From contig CABQNH010000003.1 of NCBI GenBank assembly GCA_902465435.1, positions 1-64,000 on the forward strand: DNA of 64,000 bases, given 5' to 3'. The notes beneath the pieces were generated by a model that was not told where the DNA came from, did no database searches, and saw only the letters and a program-made list of their open reading frames with translations. Below are positions 24,163 through 33,090 of this stretch, one piece after another. The translations under genes were made by a program, and so were the position numbers. Every line of letters begins with the position of its first letter. The first letter of the stretch is position 1. This stretch comes from an uncultured Eubacteriales bacterium (lineage in GTDB: Bacteria; Bacillota; Clostridia; Oscillospirales; Oscillospiraceae).

Positions 24163-24768
24163 ATGGAAAAGTTGTGGGAAATTGAACAGGCCTGCTTTGC
24201 GGAAGGCTTTTCGCTGATTTGCGGCGTGGACGAGGCAGGACGGGGACCGCTGGCCGGTCCGGTCTGCGCGGCGGCGGTGATCCTGCCCCCATATCTGTCG
24301 ATCGAGGGCTTGAACGACTCCAAAAAGCTGAGTGATCGAAAGCGGCGGGAGCTGTATGACGTCATTACCGCGCAGGCGGTGGCGTATGGCATAGCCTTTG
24401 CCGACGAGAAGGAGATTGACGAGATCAATATTTTACAGGCGACCTCCTGCGCAATGGAGAGGGCAATACAGAAGCTGGAAGTTCGTCCCCAGCTTGCGCT
24501 GATCGACGGCAATCGGGCGAGGGACTTCGGACTGCCGGTCAGAACCATCGTAAAGGGAGACAGCCTATCTGCTTCCATTGCGGCGGCGTCAATTCTGGCA
24601 AAGGTTACGCGGGATCGGCTGATGGAACAGCAGGCGCTGCTTTATCCGCAGTATGGCTTTGAGGTACATAAGGGCTATGGCACAAAGCGACATTATGAGG
24701 CGCTGCGGGAATACGGCCCCTGTCCCATTCATCGCAGAAGCTTTTTGAAAAAGTTTTATGGAGAATAA
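24163..24768 (+). CDS. rnhB: ribonuclease HII
   Basis: The 201-residue protein has the RNase HII signature CGVDEAGRGPLAGPV with the first catalytic Asp and Glu, followed by LIDGN and ASILAKVTRD later on. It cuts the RNA of RNA-DNA hybrids and removes misincorporated ribonucleotides. GGAGG precedes the ATG at 24163. The C-terminal end overlaps yraN by 11 bases. Confidence 0.93.
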   Translation: MEKLWEIEQACFAEGFSLICGVDEAGRGPLAGPVCAAAVILPPYLSIEGLNDSKKLSDRKRRELYDVITAQAVAYGIAFADEKEIDEINILQATSCAMERAIQKLEVRPQLALIDGNRARDFGLPVRTIVKGDSLSASIAAASILAKVTRDRLMEQQALLYPQYGFEVHKGYGTKRHYEALREYGPCPIHRRSFLKKFYGE

Positions 24769-25123
24769 GCGCCTGCTTGGGCGATGGGGCGAGGCGCTTG
24801 CGGCGGAATACCTGCGCAAAAAGCGATACCGCATCGTCTGCGCCAATTATGTCTGCCGCTTCGGGGAAATTGACATCATTGCGGAAAATCGGGAATACAT
24901 TGTCTTTGTGGAGGTAAAGCTGCGCAAAAGCGCGGCGTTTGCCATGGCGCGGGAATTCGTCGATCTGCGCAAGCAGCAGCGGCTGGAAAAGACGGCGGCG
25001 CTCTACCTTGCCGAGCACGAAACGGAAAAGCAGCCGCGTTTTGACGTGATTGAAATCTATGCGCCGGACGGTATGCAGACGGCAAAACCGTCGATTTCTC
25101 ATTTGGAGGATGCGTTTTCTTGA
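24758..25123 (+). CDS. yraN: YraN family protein (UPF0102)
   Basis: The 121-residue protein shows the family pattern: GRWGEALAAEYLRKKRYRI, then FGEIDIIAE and VFVEVKLRK. This is the core of an endonuclease-like fold (E-x-D...E-x-K), and some relatives are predicted nucleases. Its biological role is not known. The gene usually lies beside rnhB, as here. Confidence 0.9.
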   Translation: MENKRLLGRWGEALAAEYLRKKRYRIVCANYVCRFGEIDIIAENREYIVFVEVKLRKSAAFAMAREFVDLRKQQRLEKTAALYLAEHETEKQPRFDVIEIYAPDGMQTAKPSISHLEDAFS

Positions 25124-26034
25124 GAATTTCCGTATTTGATCTGCATTGTGATACGCCGTCCCTGCTTTGGCTGCGGGACGAATCCCTGCAAAAGAACAGC
25201 GGCGCAGTCAACCTGCAAAGGGCGCGGTCGCTTTCCTCCTATACGCAGTTTTTTGCGTTCTGCCCATTCGGCAACGAGATGCGGCGATATGCGGCGTGGA
25301 GTGCAGAGCAGCGATTTTGCGCCATGCTTCGGCATTTTGGTTCGGTAAGCGAGGAATTGCAGAAAATGGAGAATGTGACCGCGTATCTTTCTCTGGAGGG
25401 CGCGGAGGCAATCGGCTGCGATGAAGGACGGCTGGAGCCGCTTTGGCGGCAGGGCTTCCGCATGACGACGCTGACGTGGAACTACTCCAACGCGCTTGCA
25501 GGACCGCACACGACCGAGGAGGGACTCACGCAGGCGGGACGGCGCTTTGTTTGCCGCGCGCAGAAGATCGGAATGCAGATTGACGTGAGTCATCTGTCAG
25601 AGCGTGCCTTCTGGGATCTGTGCGATATAACGTCCGCACCCCTTGCGGCCAGCCACAGCAACAGCCGTGCCTGCTGCGGACACAGCCGGAATCTCAGCGA
25701 TGCGCAGGCGCGTGCGTTGATCGCCCAAGGCGGGCTGATCGGGATCAACCTTTACGCGCCCTTCCTGAACGAGTCGGGTAAGGCGACCTTTGACGATGTG
25801 TTTTTGCACATTGCACATTTTTTAGAGCTGGGCGGAGAAAGCAATCTTGCGCTCGGTGGTGATTTGGACGGATGCGACTGCCTGCCGCAGAACTTTTCCG
25901 GCGTGGACAGCTATCCGACGCTGGCTGAGGCGCTGGTGCAGCGCGGACTAAGCCGGGAGACGGTCGAGGCGCTGTTTTACAGGAACGCTGCGCGGTTCTT
26001 TGCGGCGGCGCGGGGACGATCCGAAGACAAATGA
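25120..26034 (+). CDS. membrane dipeptidase, family M19
   Basis: The start is TTG at 25120, overlapping the yraN stop, with GGAGG 11 bases upstream. The 304-residue protein opens with VFDLHCDTPSLL, carrying the HxD zinc site, and has DVSHLSERAFWDL, SHSNSRACCGHSRNLSD and LGGDLDG. These are the metal-binding and signature parts of renal-dipeptidase-type enzymes, which cut dipeptides. It is coupled to housekeeping genes and is probably cytoplasmic, because no signal peptide is visible. Confidence 0.85.
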   Translation: MRISVFDLHCDTPSLLWLRDESLQKNSGAVNLQRARSLSSYTQFFAFCPFGNEMRRYAAWSAEQRFCAMLRHFGSVSEELQKMENVTAYLSLEGAEAIGCDEGRLEPLWRQGFRMTTLTWNYSNALAGPHTTEEGLTQAGRRFVCRAQKIGMQIDVSHLSERAFWDLCDITSAPLAASHSNSRACCGHSRNLSDAQARALIAQGGLIGINLYAPFLNESGKATFDDVFLHIAHFLELGGESNLALGGDLDGCDCLPQNFSGVDSYPTLAEALVQRGLSRETVEALFYRNAARFFAAARGRSEDK

Positions 26035-26047
26035 AGTGAGGAATGCC

Positions 26048-26746
26048 ATGGCGCTTTATGCAATTGGAGATCTGCATCTGTCGCTCGGTGCCGATAAGCC
26101 GATGGATGTGTTTGGCGGCGCGTGGACAGGATATATGGAAAAGCTGCGTGCAGGGCTGTCCTGTATTACACCGCAGGACACGACCGTGCTGCTCGGCGAT
26201 CTTTCGTGGGCGCTGGATTTGAATGGCGCACGCGAGGACTTTGCGTTTATCCATGCGATTCCCGGCAGAAAGATCATCCTGAAGGGAAATCACGACTACT
26301 GGTGGAGTACGGCTGCCGCGTTTTATCGCTTCTGTGCCGAGAACGGCTTCGAAGACATGCATATTCTGCACAACAATTGCTATTTTTACGGTGACTATGC
26401 GATCTGCGGGACGCGCGGCTGGTTTTTCGAGGAGGATAGGCACGGGAAGCATGACGAAAAGGTCTTTCGTCGGGAGCTTTGCCGACTGGAGGCATCGCTG
26501 AAGGCAGCGGGGGAGCATGAGAAGCTCTGTTTTCTGCATTATCCGCCGAAATATCGTGGGTATGACTGCCCGGAAATCCTGGCACTTTTCAAGCGCTACG
26601 GCGTGCACTGCTGCTGCTACGGGCATCTGCATGGCGACAGTCATCGGCTTGCGATCACAGGCTGTGTGGATGGAGTTGACTATCGTCTGGTCGCTGCGGA
26701 TTATATCGGCTTTCGACCGGCGCAAATTTTAGAGGCTTCGGAATGA
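26048..26746 (+). CDS. calcineurin-like metallophosphoesterase
   Basis: The 232-residue protein starts at 26048 behind GAGG. It has the four metal-site blocks of metallophosphoesterases: YAIGDLHLS, LLGDLSWA, LKGNHDYWW and YGHLHGDSH. The group includes YpbG/UPF0036-like predicted phosphohydrolases. The substrate is unknown. It ends the lepB operon; two terminators lie further on. Confidence 0.85.
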   Translation: MALYAIGDLHLSLGADKPMDVFGGAWTGYMEKLRAGLSCITPQDTTVLLGDLSWALDLNGAREDFAFIHAIPGRKIILKGNHDYWWSTAAAFYRFCAENGFEDMHILHNNCYFYGDYAICGTRGWFFEEDRHGKHDEKVFRRELCRLEASLKAAGEHEKLCFLHYPPKYRGYDCPEILALFKRYGVHCCCYGHLHGDSHRLAITGCVDGVDYRLVAADYIGFRPAQILEASE

Positions 26747-26749
26747 TCC

Positions 26750-26918
26750 TCCTGCGGCGGACACCGGCGGATTCCCGCCAAGGCCGCAGCGTGGGAAATC
26801 GGAAAGACACCCGGCGTGAAGAATTACTCACGCCGAACAGATTTGCAGACTTCACCAGGCGCTTTCCTGCCGCAGCGGAGTCGGCTGTCCGTAGGAAAGC
26901 CCCCGGACAAAAAGCGGG
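26750..26918 (+). ncRNA. candidate structured RNA between metallophosphoesterase gene and tig
   Basis: There is no credible protein here, but many nested helices. CTGCGGC (26752-26758) pairs with GCCGCAG about 24 bases later, enclosing GGCGG-ATTC-CCGCC. CGGCGTGA pairs with TCACGCCG around an 8-base loop near 26813-26838. CTTTCCT pairs with AGGAAAG near 26863-26898, and GTCCG can pair with CGGAC near 26887-26908. A terminator hairpin follows at once. The density of perfect stems suggests a folded RNA or leader. No known riboswitch, 6S or RNase P core was recognised. Confidence 0.35.
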
Positions 26919-26944
26919 AAGCCGATGCGCCGCACGGCTTTTTT
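26919..26944 (+). terminator. intrinsic terminator
   Basis: AAGCCG (26919-26924) pairs with CGGCTT (26935-26940), followed by TTTT. It closes the structured stretch. Confidence 0.6.
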
Positions 26945-26963
26945 GTGGCGTTTGCATCGAATG

Positions 26964-26997
26964 GCGCGGGGGAATGCATCCTCCCGCGCTGTTTTTT
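26964..26997 (+). terminator. intrinsic terminator
   Basis: GCGCGGG (26964-26970) pairs with CCCGCGC (26983-26989), with GGA/TCC pairs inside, followed by GTTTTTT. This is the stronger of the two terminators before tig. Confidence 0.8.
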
Positions 26998-27059
26998 GTA
27001 CGAAAAAAGCATCGGACACGAAAAAAACACAATTATTTTTGAATTTTTTGAAAAAAGAG

Positions 27060-27088
27060 TGGAAATCTCGTGCAGAATCTGATAAAAT
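27060..27088 (+). promoter_or_regulatory. probable tig promoter (TGGAAA-17-TAAAAT)
   Basis: TGGAAA at 27060-27065 and TAAAAT at 27083-27088 are 17 bp apart, 68 bp before the tig start and downstream of two terminators. The -35 box is weak. An A/T-rich stretch lies upstream. Confidence 0.5.
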
Positions 27089-27156
27089 AGTACGGCTTTG
27101 TATAGCACACGTCAGAATTGCCGCACCGCGGCATACCGCATAGGAGGAAATGTAAC

Positions 27157-28572
27157 ATGAATGTAAAGAGCGTTGAAAAAGAAAATAACCACGCCAAGAT
27201 TACCGTCGAGTTTGAGCGCAGCCTGCTGGAGAGCGGCATTGACAAGGCATATCGTAAGATCTGCAAGTCTATCAGCATTCCCGGCTTCCGTAAGGGTAAG
27301 GCACCGAGAAAGATGGTTGAAAAAATGTACGGCGCCGAGGTCTTCTACGAGGACGGCGTTGAGGAAATCTTCCCGGAGATTTATAAAGAGACCGTTCTGG
27401 ATCAGGGCGTCAAGGCAGTCGGTCAGCCGAGCATTTCCGACATGAATGTGACGGCAGACACCGTTACCATCGTGATCGAAACCGCGCTGTATCCCGAGGT
27501 AAAGCTCGGCCAGTACAAGGGTCTTGAAATCTCCAAGGCGGAGGCCGCCGTTTCGGAGGAGGAGATCGAGGCAGAGCTGGACCGCAAGGCAAAGGACATC
27601 GCAGCGATTGAGACGGTGGAGCGTCCCGCAGAGCTGGGCGACACGGTCGTGCTTGATTTTGAAGGCTTCGTAGACGGCAAGGCGTTTGACGGCGGCAAGG
27701 CGGAGAAGTATGAGCTGACGCTCGGCTCCGGCGCATTCATCCCCGGCTTTGAGGAGCAGGTCGTCGGCCTGTCCGCGGGCGAGGGCAAGGATGTTGTCGT
27801 TACCTTCCCGGAGAACTATCAGAAGAAATCGCTTGCCGGCAAGGAAGCGACGTTCAAGGTTCATGCCCACGAGGTGAAGAAGACCATCGTCCCGGAAAAG
27901 GATGACGAGTTTGTAAAGGATGTATCGGAATTCAATACGCTCGACGAGCTGAAGCAGGACATCCGCGCAAAGATTCTTGACGAGAAGCAGGCCGGTATCG
28001 ACAGCGCATTTGAGAACGCTGCGATCGAGAAGGCGGCCGGCAATATGGAAGCAGACATTCCGGAATGCATGATCGACGACGAGGTGCAGAAGGAGATGGA
28101 GCGCTTTGATTATGATCTGCGCGCACAGGGCGCTTCGCTGGAGATGTACGCGAAAATGATGGGCGGCAATCTCGACGCATTCCGTGCCAGCATCCGTCCG
28201 GCAGCGACGACGCGCCTGAGAGCGAACATCATGCTTGACGCAGTGGTTGACGCCGAGGGCCTAGACGCAAGCGACGAAGAGGCGGAAGAAGAATACGCAA
28301 AGCTTGCAGAGAGCTACAAGATGGAGCTTTCCAAGGTGAAGGAGCTTGTCAAGACGGAGGACGTCAAGGATGAGCTGAAGATCCGTAAGGCGCGCAAGCT
28401 GATCGTGGACTCTGCTGTTGCCGTAGCGCCGGCTGCCGCAGAGGAAGCACCGAAGGCGAAAAAGACCCGCGCGAAGAAGGCGTCCGAGGACGGCGAAGCA
28501 GGCGCAGAGGAAGCGCCGAAGGCCAAGAGAACCCGTGCAAAGAAGGCCGACGCAGAGAAAACGGAGGAATAA
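27157..28572 (+). CDS. tig: trigger factor
   Basis: The ATG at 27157 has TAGGAGG 8-9 bases upstream. The 471-residue protein begins with the ribosome-binding domain, including the signature IPGFRKGKAPRKMVEKMYG. The FKBP-type prolyl isomerase domain follows (about residues 150-240, GDTVVLDFEGFVDGKAFDGG and LGSGAFIPGFEEQ), then the helical chaperone domain. It binds nascent chains at the ribosome exit. Unusually, the last 45 residues are a low-complexity tail with two copies of EEAPKAK-x-TRAKKA, rich in Lys and Ala. Similar basic tails occur in some Clostridia. It heads the tig-clpP-clpX cluster. Confidence 0.95.
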   Translation: MNVKSVEKENNHAKITVEFERSLLESGIDKAYRKICKSISIPGFRKGKAPRKMVEKMYGAEVFYEDGVEEIFPEIYKETVLDQGVKAVGQPSISDMNVTADTVTIVIETALYPEVKLGQYKGLEISKAEAAVSEEEIEAELDRKAKDIAAIETVERPAELGDTVVLDFEGFVDGKAFDGGKAEKYELTLGSGAFIPGFEEQVVGLSAGEGKDVVVTFPENYQKKSLAGKEATFKVHAHEVKKTIVPEKDDEFVKDVSEFNTLDELKQDIRAKILDEKQAGIDSAFENAAIEKAAGNMEADIPECMIDDEVQKEMERFDYDLRAQGASLEMYAKMMGGNLDAFRASIRPAATTRLRANIMLDAVVDAEGLDASDEEAEEEYAKLAESYKMELSKVKELVKTEDVKDELKIRKARKLIVDSAVAVAPAAAEEAPKAKKTRAKKASEDGEAGAEEAPKAKRTRAKKADAEKTEE

Positions 28573-28624
28573 TTTTCCGACTGCGCGGTTACAATGTTTG
28601 GGTCAAGGAAAGGAGAACAAACGT

Positions 28625-29206
28625 ATGAGCTTAGTACCGTATGTTGTCGAGCAGACCAGCCGCGGCGAACGATCCTATGATATTTTTTCGCGTCTGCTCA
28701 ATGACCGGATCATTTTCCTGTCAGAAGAGGTCAATGACGTAACGGCGTCGCTGATCGTAGCCCAGATGCTTTATCTGGAGGCACAAGACCCCGACAAGGA
28801 TATTCAGTTTTACATCAACAGCCCCGGCGGAAGCGTGACCTCCGGTCTTGCGATCTATGATACGATGCAGTATATCAAGTGCGACGTTTCCACGATCTGC
28901 ATCGGCATGGCCGCGTCCATGGGCGCGTTCCTGCTCTCGTCGGGTACGAAGGGAAAGCGGCTTGCGCTTCCCAATGCGGAGATCATGATCCACCAGCCGT
29001 CCGGCGGCGCGCAGGGACAGGCGACGGATATTGAAATTCAGGCACAGCGCCTTGCCCAGATCAAGAAAAAGCTCACCGGCATTCTTGCGGAGAATACCGG
29101 CAAGCCCTATGAGCAGGTTCTTGCGGATTGTGAGCGGGATCGCTTCCTGTCCGCAGACGAGGCATGCGCATATGGCCTGATCGATAAGGTCATTGCCAAG
29201 CGCTGA
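28625..29206 (+). CDS. clpP: ATP-dependent Clp protease proteolytic subunit
   Basis: The ATG at 28625 follows AAAGGAG. The 193-residue protein has the catalytic Ser in MAASMGAFLLSSG and the His in MIHQPSGGAQGQ, and starts with the typical SLVPYVVEQTSRGERSYDI. It forms the double-ring peptidase chamber fed by ClpX. It lies between tig and clpX, and a 70-base hairpin separates it from clpX. Confidence 0.96.
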   Translation: MSLVPYVVEQTSRGERSYDIFSRLLNDRIIFLSEEVNDVTASLIVAQMLYLEAQDPDKDIQFYINSPGGSVTSGLAIYDTMQYIKCDVSTICIGMAASMGAFLLSSGTKGKRLALPNAEIMIHQPSGGAQGQATDIEIQAQRLAQIKKKLTGILAENTGKPYEQVLADCERDRFLSADEACAYGLIDKVIAKR

Positions 29207-29223
29207 TATGGAGAAGCTCTGAG

Positions 29224-29293
29224 GCAATCCCGGGACGGACGGTGTGACTTTGCCGCCAAAGCAAAATTTGGCGGCAGCCCCGTCCCGGATTGC
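29224..29293 (+). promoter_or_regulatory. long intercistronic hairpin between clpP and clpX
   Basis: GCAATCCCGGGACGG (29224-29238) pairs with CCGTCCCGGATTGC (29280-29293) with one bulge. Inside it TGCCGCCAAA (29251-29260) pairs with TTTGGCGGCA (29267-29276) around GCAAAA. No T-run follows, so it is not a classical terminator. It may stabilise the clpP message or set the clpP to clpX ratio. Confidence 0.65.
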
Positions 29294-29333
29294 ATCAGAA
29301 ATTCCCGAAAACTCCCCGAAGGAGGAAACCATT

Positions 29334-30587
29334 ACGGCAAAGAAAGAAGATTTAATCCGCTGCTCCTTTTGCGGAAAAACGCAGGGACAGGTGCAGCGCA
29401 TTCTGTCCGGACCCGGCGCGTATATCTGCAACGAGTGCGTGGCGCTCTGTGCCAGTATGCTGCAGGAGGATATGTACGAGGAGTCGGCGCAGCAATTCGA
29501 CGTAGATTCCATTCCCACGCCAAAGCAGATCAAGGAATATATGGACGGCTATATCATCGGACAGGACGACGCAAAAATTGCACTTTCCGTCGCGGTGTAT
29601 AACCACTATAAGCGGATTTGCATGGGAGAAAGCTCCGATGTGGAGCTGCAGAAGAGCAACATTCTTCTGATCGGCCCGACCGGCTCGGGCAAAACGCTCT
29701 TTGCGCAGACGCTTGCCAAGATCCTGAACGTTCCGTTTGCAATCGCGGACGCAACGACGCTGACCGAGGCCGGCTACGTCGGCGAGGATGTGGAAAACAT
29801 TCTGCTGCGGCTTTTGCAGGCTGCAGATTTTGACGTCGAGCTTGCGGAGCGCGGCATCATTTATGTCGACGAAATCGATAAGATTGCGCGCAAGAGCGAG
29901 AATACATCCATTACGCGCGACGTTTCCGGCGAAGGCGTGCAGCAGGCACTTTTGAAGATCGTCGAGGGCACGGTTGCAAATGTGCCGCCGCAGGGCGGCA
30001 GAAAGCATCCGCAGCAGGAGTTTATCCAGATCGACACCACCAACATCCTTTTCATCTGCGGCGGCGCATTCGACGGGCTTGACAAAATTATAGAAACGCG
30101 GACGGACAAAACCTCGCTTGGCTTCGGCGGTGAGATCACAAGCAGAAAGAACCGCGATGTCGGTAAGCTGTTCCGTCTGGTTCAGCCGCACGATCTGCTG
30201 AAATTCGGGATCATTCCGGAGCTGGTTGGACGTCTGCCGGTCATCACCGGACTCGATAGTCTGAAGAAGGAGGATTTGATCCGAATCCTGACAGAGCCGA
30301 AAAATGCGCTCATTAAGCAGTACCAGAAGCTGCTGTCGTTCGATCATGTGGAGCTGAGCTTTGATCAGGAGGCTATGGAAGCCATCGCGCAGAGCGCGAT
30401 CGACCGTCAAATCGGCGCGCGCGGCCTGCGCGCGGTGCTGGAGGGCGTCATGACGCGAATTATGTACGAAATTCCGTCCGACCCGTCGATTACCGCCGTG
30501 CGCATTACGAAGAGCTGCGTTACCGAAGGAGAGCAGCCGGTTCTTTCCCGCAGCGCAGAGCGCGGGAAGCTTTCCGGCGCATCATAA
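29334..30587 (+). CDS. clpX: ClpX ATPase subunit of the Clp protease, non-canonical start
   Basis: The protein has the zinc domain (CSFCGKTQGQV and ICNECVALC), Walker A GPTGSGKT, Walker B IIYVDEIDKI and the RKHPQQEF and GRLPVI segments of ClpX. It unfolds substrates for ClpP. There is no ATG, GTG or TTG at the expected place. AAGGAGG (29319-29325) is followed 8 bases later by ACG GCA AAG AAA, which would read M-AKKEDLIRC, a normal ClpX N-terminus. ATT lies just before it. A GTG at 29244 is in frame but lies inside the long hairpin and has no binding site. From ACG the length is 417 residues. Confidence 0.93.
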   Translation, partial: TAKKEDLIRCSFCGKTQGQVQRILSGPGAYICNECVALCASMLQEDMYEESAQQFDVDSIPTPKQIKEYMDGYIIGQDDAKIALSVAVYNHYKRICMGESSDVELQKSNILLIGPTGSGKTLFAQTLAKILNVPFAIADATTLTEAGYVGEDVENILLRLLQAADFDVELAERGIIYVDEIDKIARKSENTSITRDVSGEGVQQALLKIVEGTVANVPPQGGRKHPQQEFIQIDTTNILFICGGAFDGLDKIIETRTDKTSLGFGGEITSRKNRDVGKLFRLVQPHDLLKFGIIPELVGRLPVITGLDSLKKEDLIRILTEPKNALIKQYQKLLSFDHVELSFDQEAMEAIAQSAIDRQIGARGLRAVLEGVMTRIMYEIPSDPSITAVRITKSCVTEGEQPVLSRSAERGKLSGAS

Positions 30588-30602
30588 CACAAGCAACGGA
30601 AG

Positions 30603-30623
30603 GGGAGCGTGCGCTCCCTTTTT
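30603..30623 (+). terminator. intrinsic terminator after clpX
   Basis: GGGAGC (30603-30608) and GCTCCC (30613-30618) pair around GTGC, followed by five T. Outer bases ACGGAA and TTCCGT extend the stem. Confidence 0.8.
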
Positions 30624-30660
30624 CCGTAAAATTCTCCATACCTCGAAAGGAGGTTTTACC

Positions 30661-33081
30661 ATGGATGAATGTCTGATTATTGAGTCCCTTCCCGTGCTCG
30701 CCCTGCGCGGGCTGACGGTTTTCCCGCGTATGACGGTCCACTTTGACGTTGGTCGTGCAAAGTCTGTGAAGGCATTGGAGCAGGCAATGGCAAAGGATCA
30801 GCGCATTTTCCTCGTGACACAGATGGATGTCCTCGTGGATGATCCGAAGGAAGAGGATTTGTTCCCTGTTGGTACGATCTGCCATGTGAAGCAGGTTCTG
30901 AAGATGCCGAACGATGCCATCCGTATCCTTGTGGAAGGCGAGTGCCGCGGCAGTCTTGAAGCGCTTTCCAGCACGCAGCCGTTCCTTTTCGGCAGGATCA
31001 TGCGTTTGGATGAGTCGTCCGATGGGGCGGCGCAAACGCCGCGTCTGACCGCCCTGCTGCGGCAGGGGCGCACACTGTTTGAGGAATTCCTTGAGCTGAC
31101 GCAAAAGCCGCTGCAGGAGCAGATGATGGAACTGATCGCCACGCAGAATGCCGGCTTTATGGCGGATATGATCGCTCAGCACGGTACGTTTGACTATCAG
31201 GATAAGCAGAAGATCCTTTCCACCATGAATCCCGCAAGGCGCCTGGAGATAGCGGTAAAGTGCCTCGCGCGGGAATTGGAGGTTCTTCGTTACGAAGCGT
31301 CTCTGCAGGATAAGGTGCAGGAGAGTCTGGATAAGGATCAGCGAAATTACTATCTGCGCGAACAGATGAAGGTGATTCGTTCCGAACTGGGCGAGGGCGA
31401 CGACGACGGTGAGCTGGATCATTACCGTGAGCGGATCCGGAAGCTTGGCGCGGGGCAGGAGGTCGAAGAGAAGCTGCTGCGGGAGGTTTCCCGCCTTGCC
31501 AAGCAGCCCTTTGGTTCAGCGGAAGCCTCAGTAATCCGCAATTATCTGGATGTGGCGCTGGAGCTTCCGTGGAATTATAAAACCAAGGAGACAGTATCTG
31601 TTGAGAAGGCGCGTAAGGTGCTGGATCAGGATCATTTTGGACTGGAAAAGGTCAAGCAGCGCATATTGGAGGTGCTGGCGGTACGCCAGCTTGCTCCGGA
31701 GCTGCCGCCTCCGATTTTGTGCCTTGTGGGACCTCCGGGCGTTGGTAAGACGTCCATTGCCATGAGCATTGCAAGCGCGCTGCACCGCAAGCTTGCGCGA
31801 ATCTCCCTTGGCGGCGTGCATGATGAAGCGGAAATTCGCGGCCATCGCAAGACCTATATCGGCGCGATGCCGGGAAGAATCCTGACGGCCATTGGACAGG
31901 CCGGATCGAAGAATCCGCTGCTGCTGCTTGACGAAATAGACAAGCTCGGTGCGGACTATCGCGGTGACCCGTCGTCGGCGCTACTTGAGGTGCTCGATGC
32001 GGAGCAGAACGCGAGCTTCCGGGATAATTTCCTGGAGCTGCCCTTTGACCTTTCCGACTGCATGTTTATTACGACGGCCAATATGACGGAAACCATTCCC
32101 CGCGCGCTATACGACCGAATGGAGGTTATCCCGCTTTCGTCTTATACGGATGAGGAGAAGCTTCAGATCGCAAGGATGCATTTGCTGCCGAAGCAGCTGA
32201 AAAAGCACGGCATGACAAAGACCATGCTGCGTGTGGATGACAATGCCATGCGGGAGCTGATCGCGGGCTATACGCGCGAATCCGGCGTGCGCAATTTGGA
32301 GCGCTGTCTCGGGACAATGTGCCGAAAGGCGGCGATTCAGTTCGTCTCCGAAAACCCGCCGAAGCGGCTGCATGTGACGACCTCAAATCTGGAGACGTTC
32401 CTTGGAACGAGAAAGTTCGTTCCGGAGAAGCTTCCGCCTGAGGATCCCGTGGGTCTTGTTACCGGCCTTGCCTGGACGCAGGTCGGCGGCGAAACGCTGG
32501 AGGTTGAGTGCAACGTCATGGACGGGAGCGGAAAGCTGGAGCTGACAGGCAATCTGGGGAATGTGATGAAGGAATCCGTGCAGGCGGCGATGAGCTATAT
32601 CAGAAGCCGCAGTACGGCGCTGCATGTGCCGCAGGATTTCTATAAGACCAAGGACATTCATGTCCATTTCCCGGAGGGGGCGATTCCGAAGGATGGCCCG
32701 TCGGCGGGCATTGCCATCTGCACGGCAATGGTGTCTGCGCTGTCCGGCGCAACCGTGCGGCGGGAGATCGCTATGACCGGCGAGATTTCCATTCGGGGGC
32801 GCGTCCTTCCGATCGGCGGCCTGAAGGAGAAGACCATGGCGGCACTGCGGCACGGCATTAAGACCGTGATCATTCCGCAGGACAATGCCAAGGATCTGGA
32901 GGAGATCGACCAGACGGTGCGGCACTGTCTCAACTTTATTACGGTGGAGCATATGGATGCCGTTTTGACGGCGGCGCTGGACTTCTCCATCTGCAAGAAG
33001 GCAGAGCAACCGGCTAAGCCGCAGAATCTTCCGGTTATGGAGCAAAAACAGAAAGAGAGAACGCCGCAGATTCGGCAGTGA
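30661..33081 (+). CDS. lon: ATP-dependent Lon protease
   Basis: AAAGGAGG lies 7 bases before the ATG. The 806-residue protein has an N-terminal substrate domain (VLALRGLTVFPRM at the start), a coiled-coil section, the AAA+ module with Walker A GPPGVGKTS and Walker B LLLLDEIDKLG, and the protease domain. Ser681 in KDGPSAGIA and Lys724 in GGLKEKT form the catalytic dyad, 43 residues apart as in other Lon proteins. It degrades damaged and regulatory proteins. It lies between clpX and engB, the usual order. Confidence 0.96.
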   Translation: MDECLIIESLPVLALRGLTVFPRMTVHFDVGRAKSVKALEQAMAKDQRIFLVTQMDVLVDDPKEEDLFPVGTICHVKQVLKMPNDAIRILVEGECRGSLEALSSTQPFLFGRIMRLDESSDGAAQTPRLTALLRQGRTLFEEFLELTQKPLQEQMMELIATQNAGFMADMIAQHGTFDYQDKQKILSTMNPARRLEIAVKCLARELEVLRYEASLQDKVQESLDKDQRNYYLREQMKVIRSELGEGDDDGELDHYRERIRKLGAGQEVEEKLLREVSRLAKQPFGSAEASVIRNYLDVALELPWNYKTKETVSVEKARKVLDQDHFGLEKVKQRILEVLAVRQLAPELPPPILCLVGPPGVGKTSIAMSIASALHRKLARISLGGVHDEAEIRGHRKTYIGAMPGRILTAIGQAGSKNPLLLLDEIDKLGADYRGDPSSALLEVLDAEQNASFRDNFLELPFDLSDCMFITTANMTETIPRALYDRMEVIPLSSYTDEEKLQIARMHLLPKQLKKHGMTKTMLRVDDNAMRELIAGYTRESGVRNLERCLGTMCRKAAIQFVSENPPKRLHVTTSNLETFLGTRKFVPEKLPPEDPVGLVTGLAWTQVGGETLEVECNVMDGSGKLELTGNLGNVMKESVQAAMSYIRSRSTALHVPQDFYKTKDIHVHFPEGAIPKDGPSAGIAICTAMVSALSGATVRREIAMTGEISIRGRVLPIGGLKEKTMAALRHGIKTVIIPQDNAKDLEEIDQTVRHCLNFITVEHMDAVLTAALDFSICKKAEQPAKPQNLPVMEQKQKERTPQIRQ

Positions 33082-33090
33082 GGGAAAGCT

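Noticed and set aside
26743..27042. 99-residue ORF between the metallophosphoesterase gene and tig
   Set aside because: It runs through two terminators and several hairpins, has no ribosome site and is of odd composition.
29244..29333. GTG 29244 as the real clpX start
   Set aside because: It lies inside the long hairpin without a ribosome site, while AAGGAGG is placed for ACG 29334.
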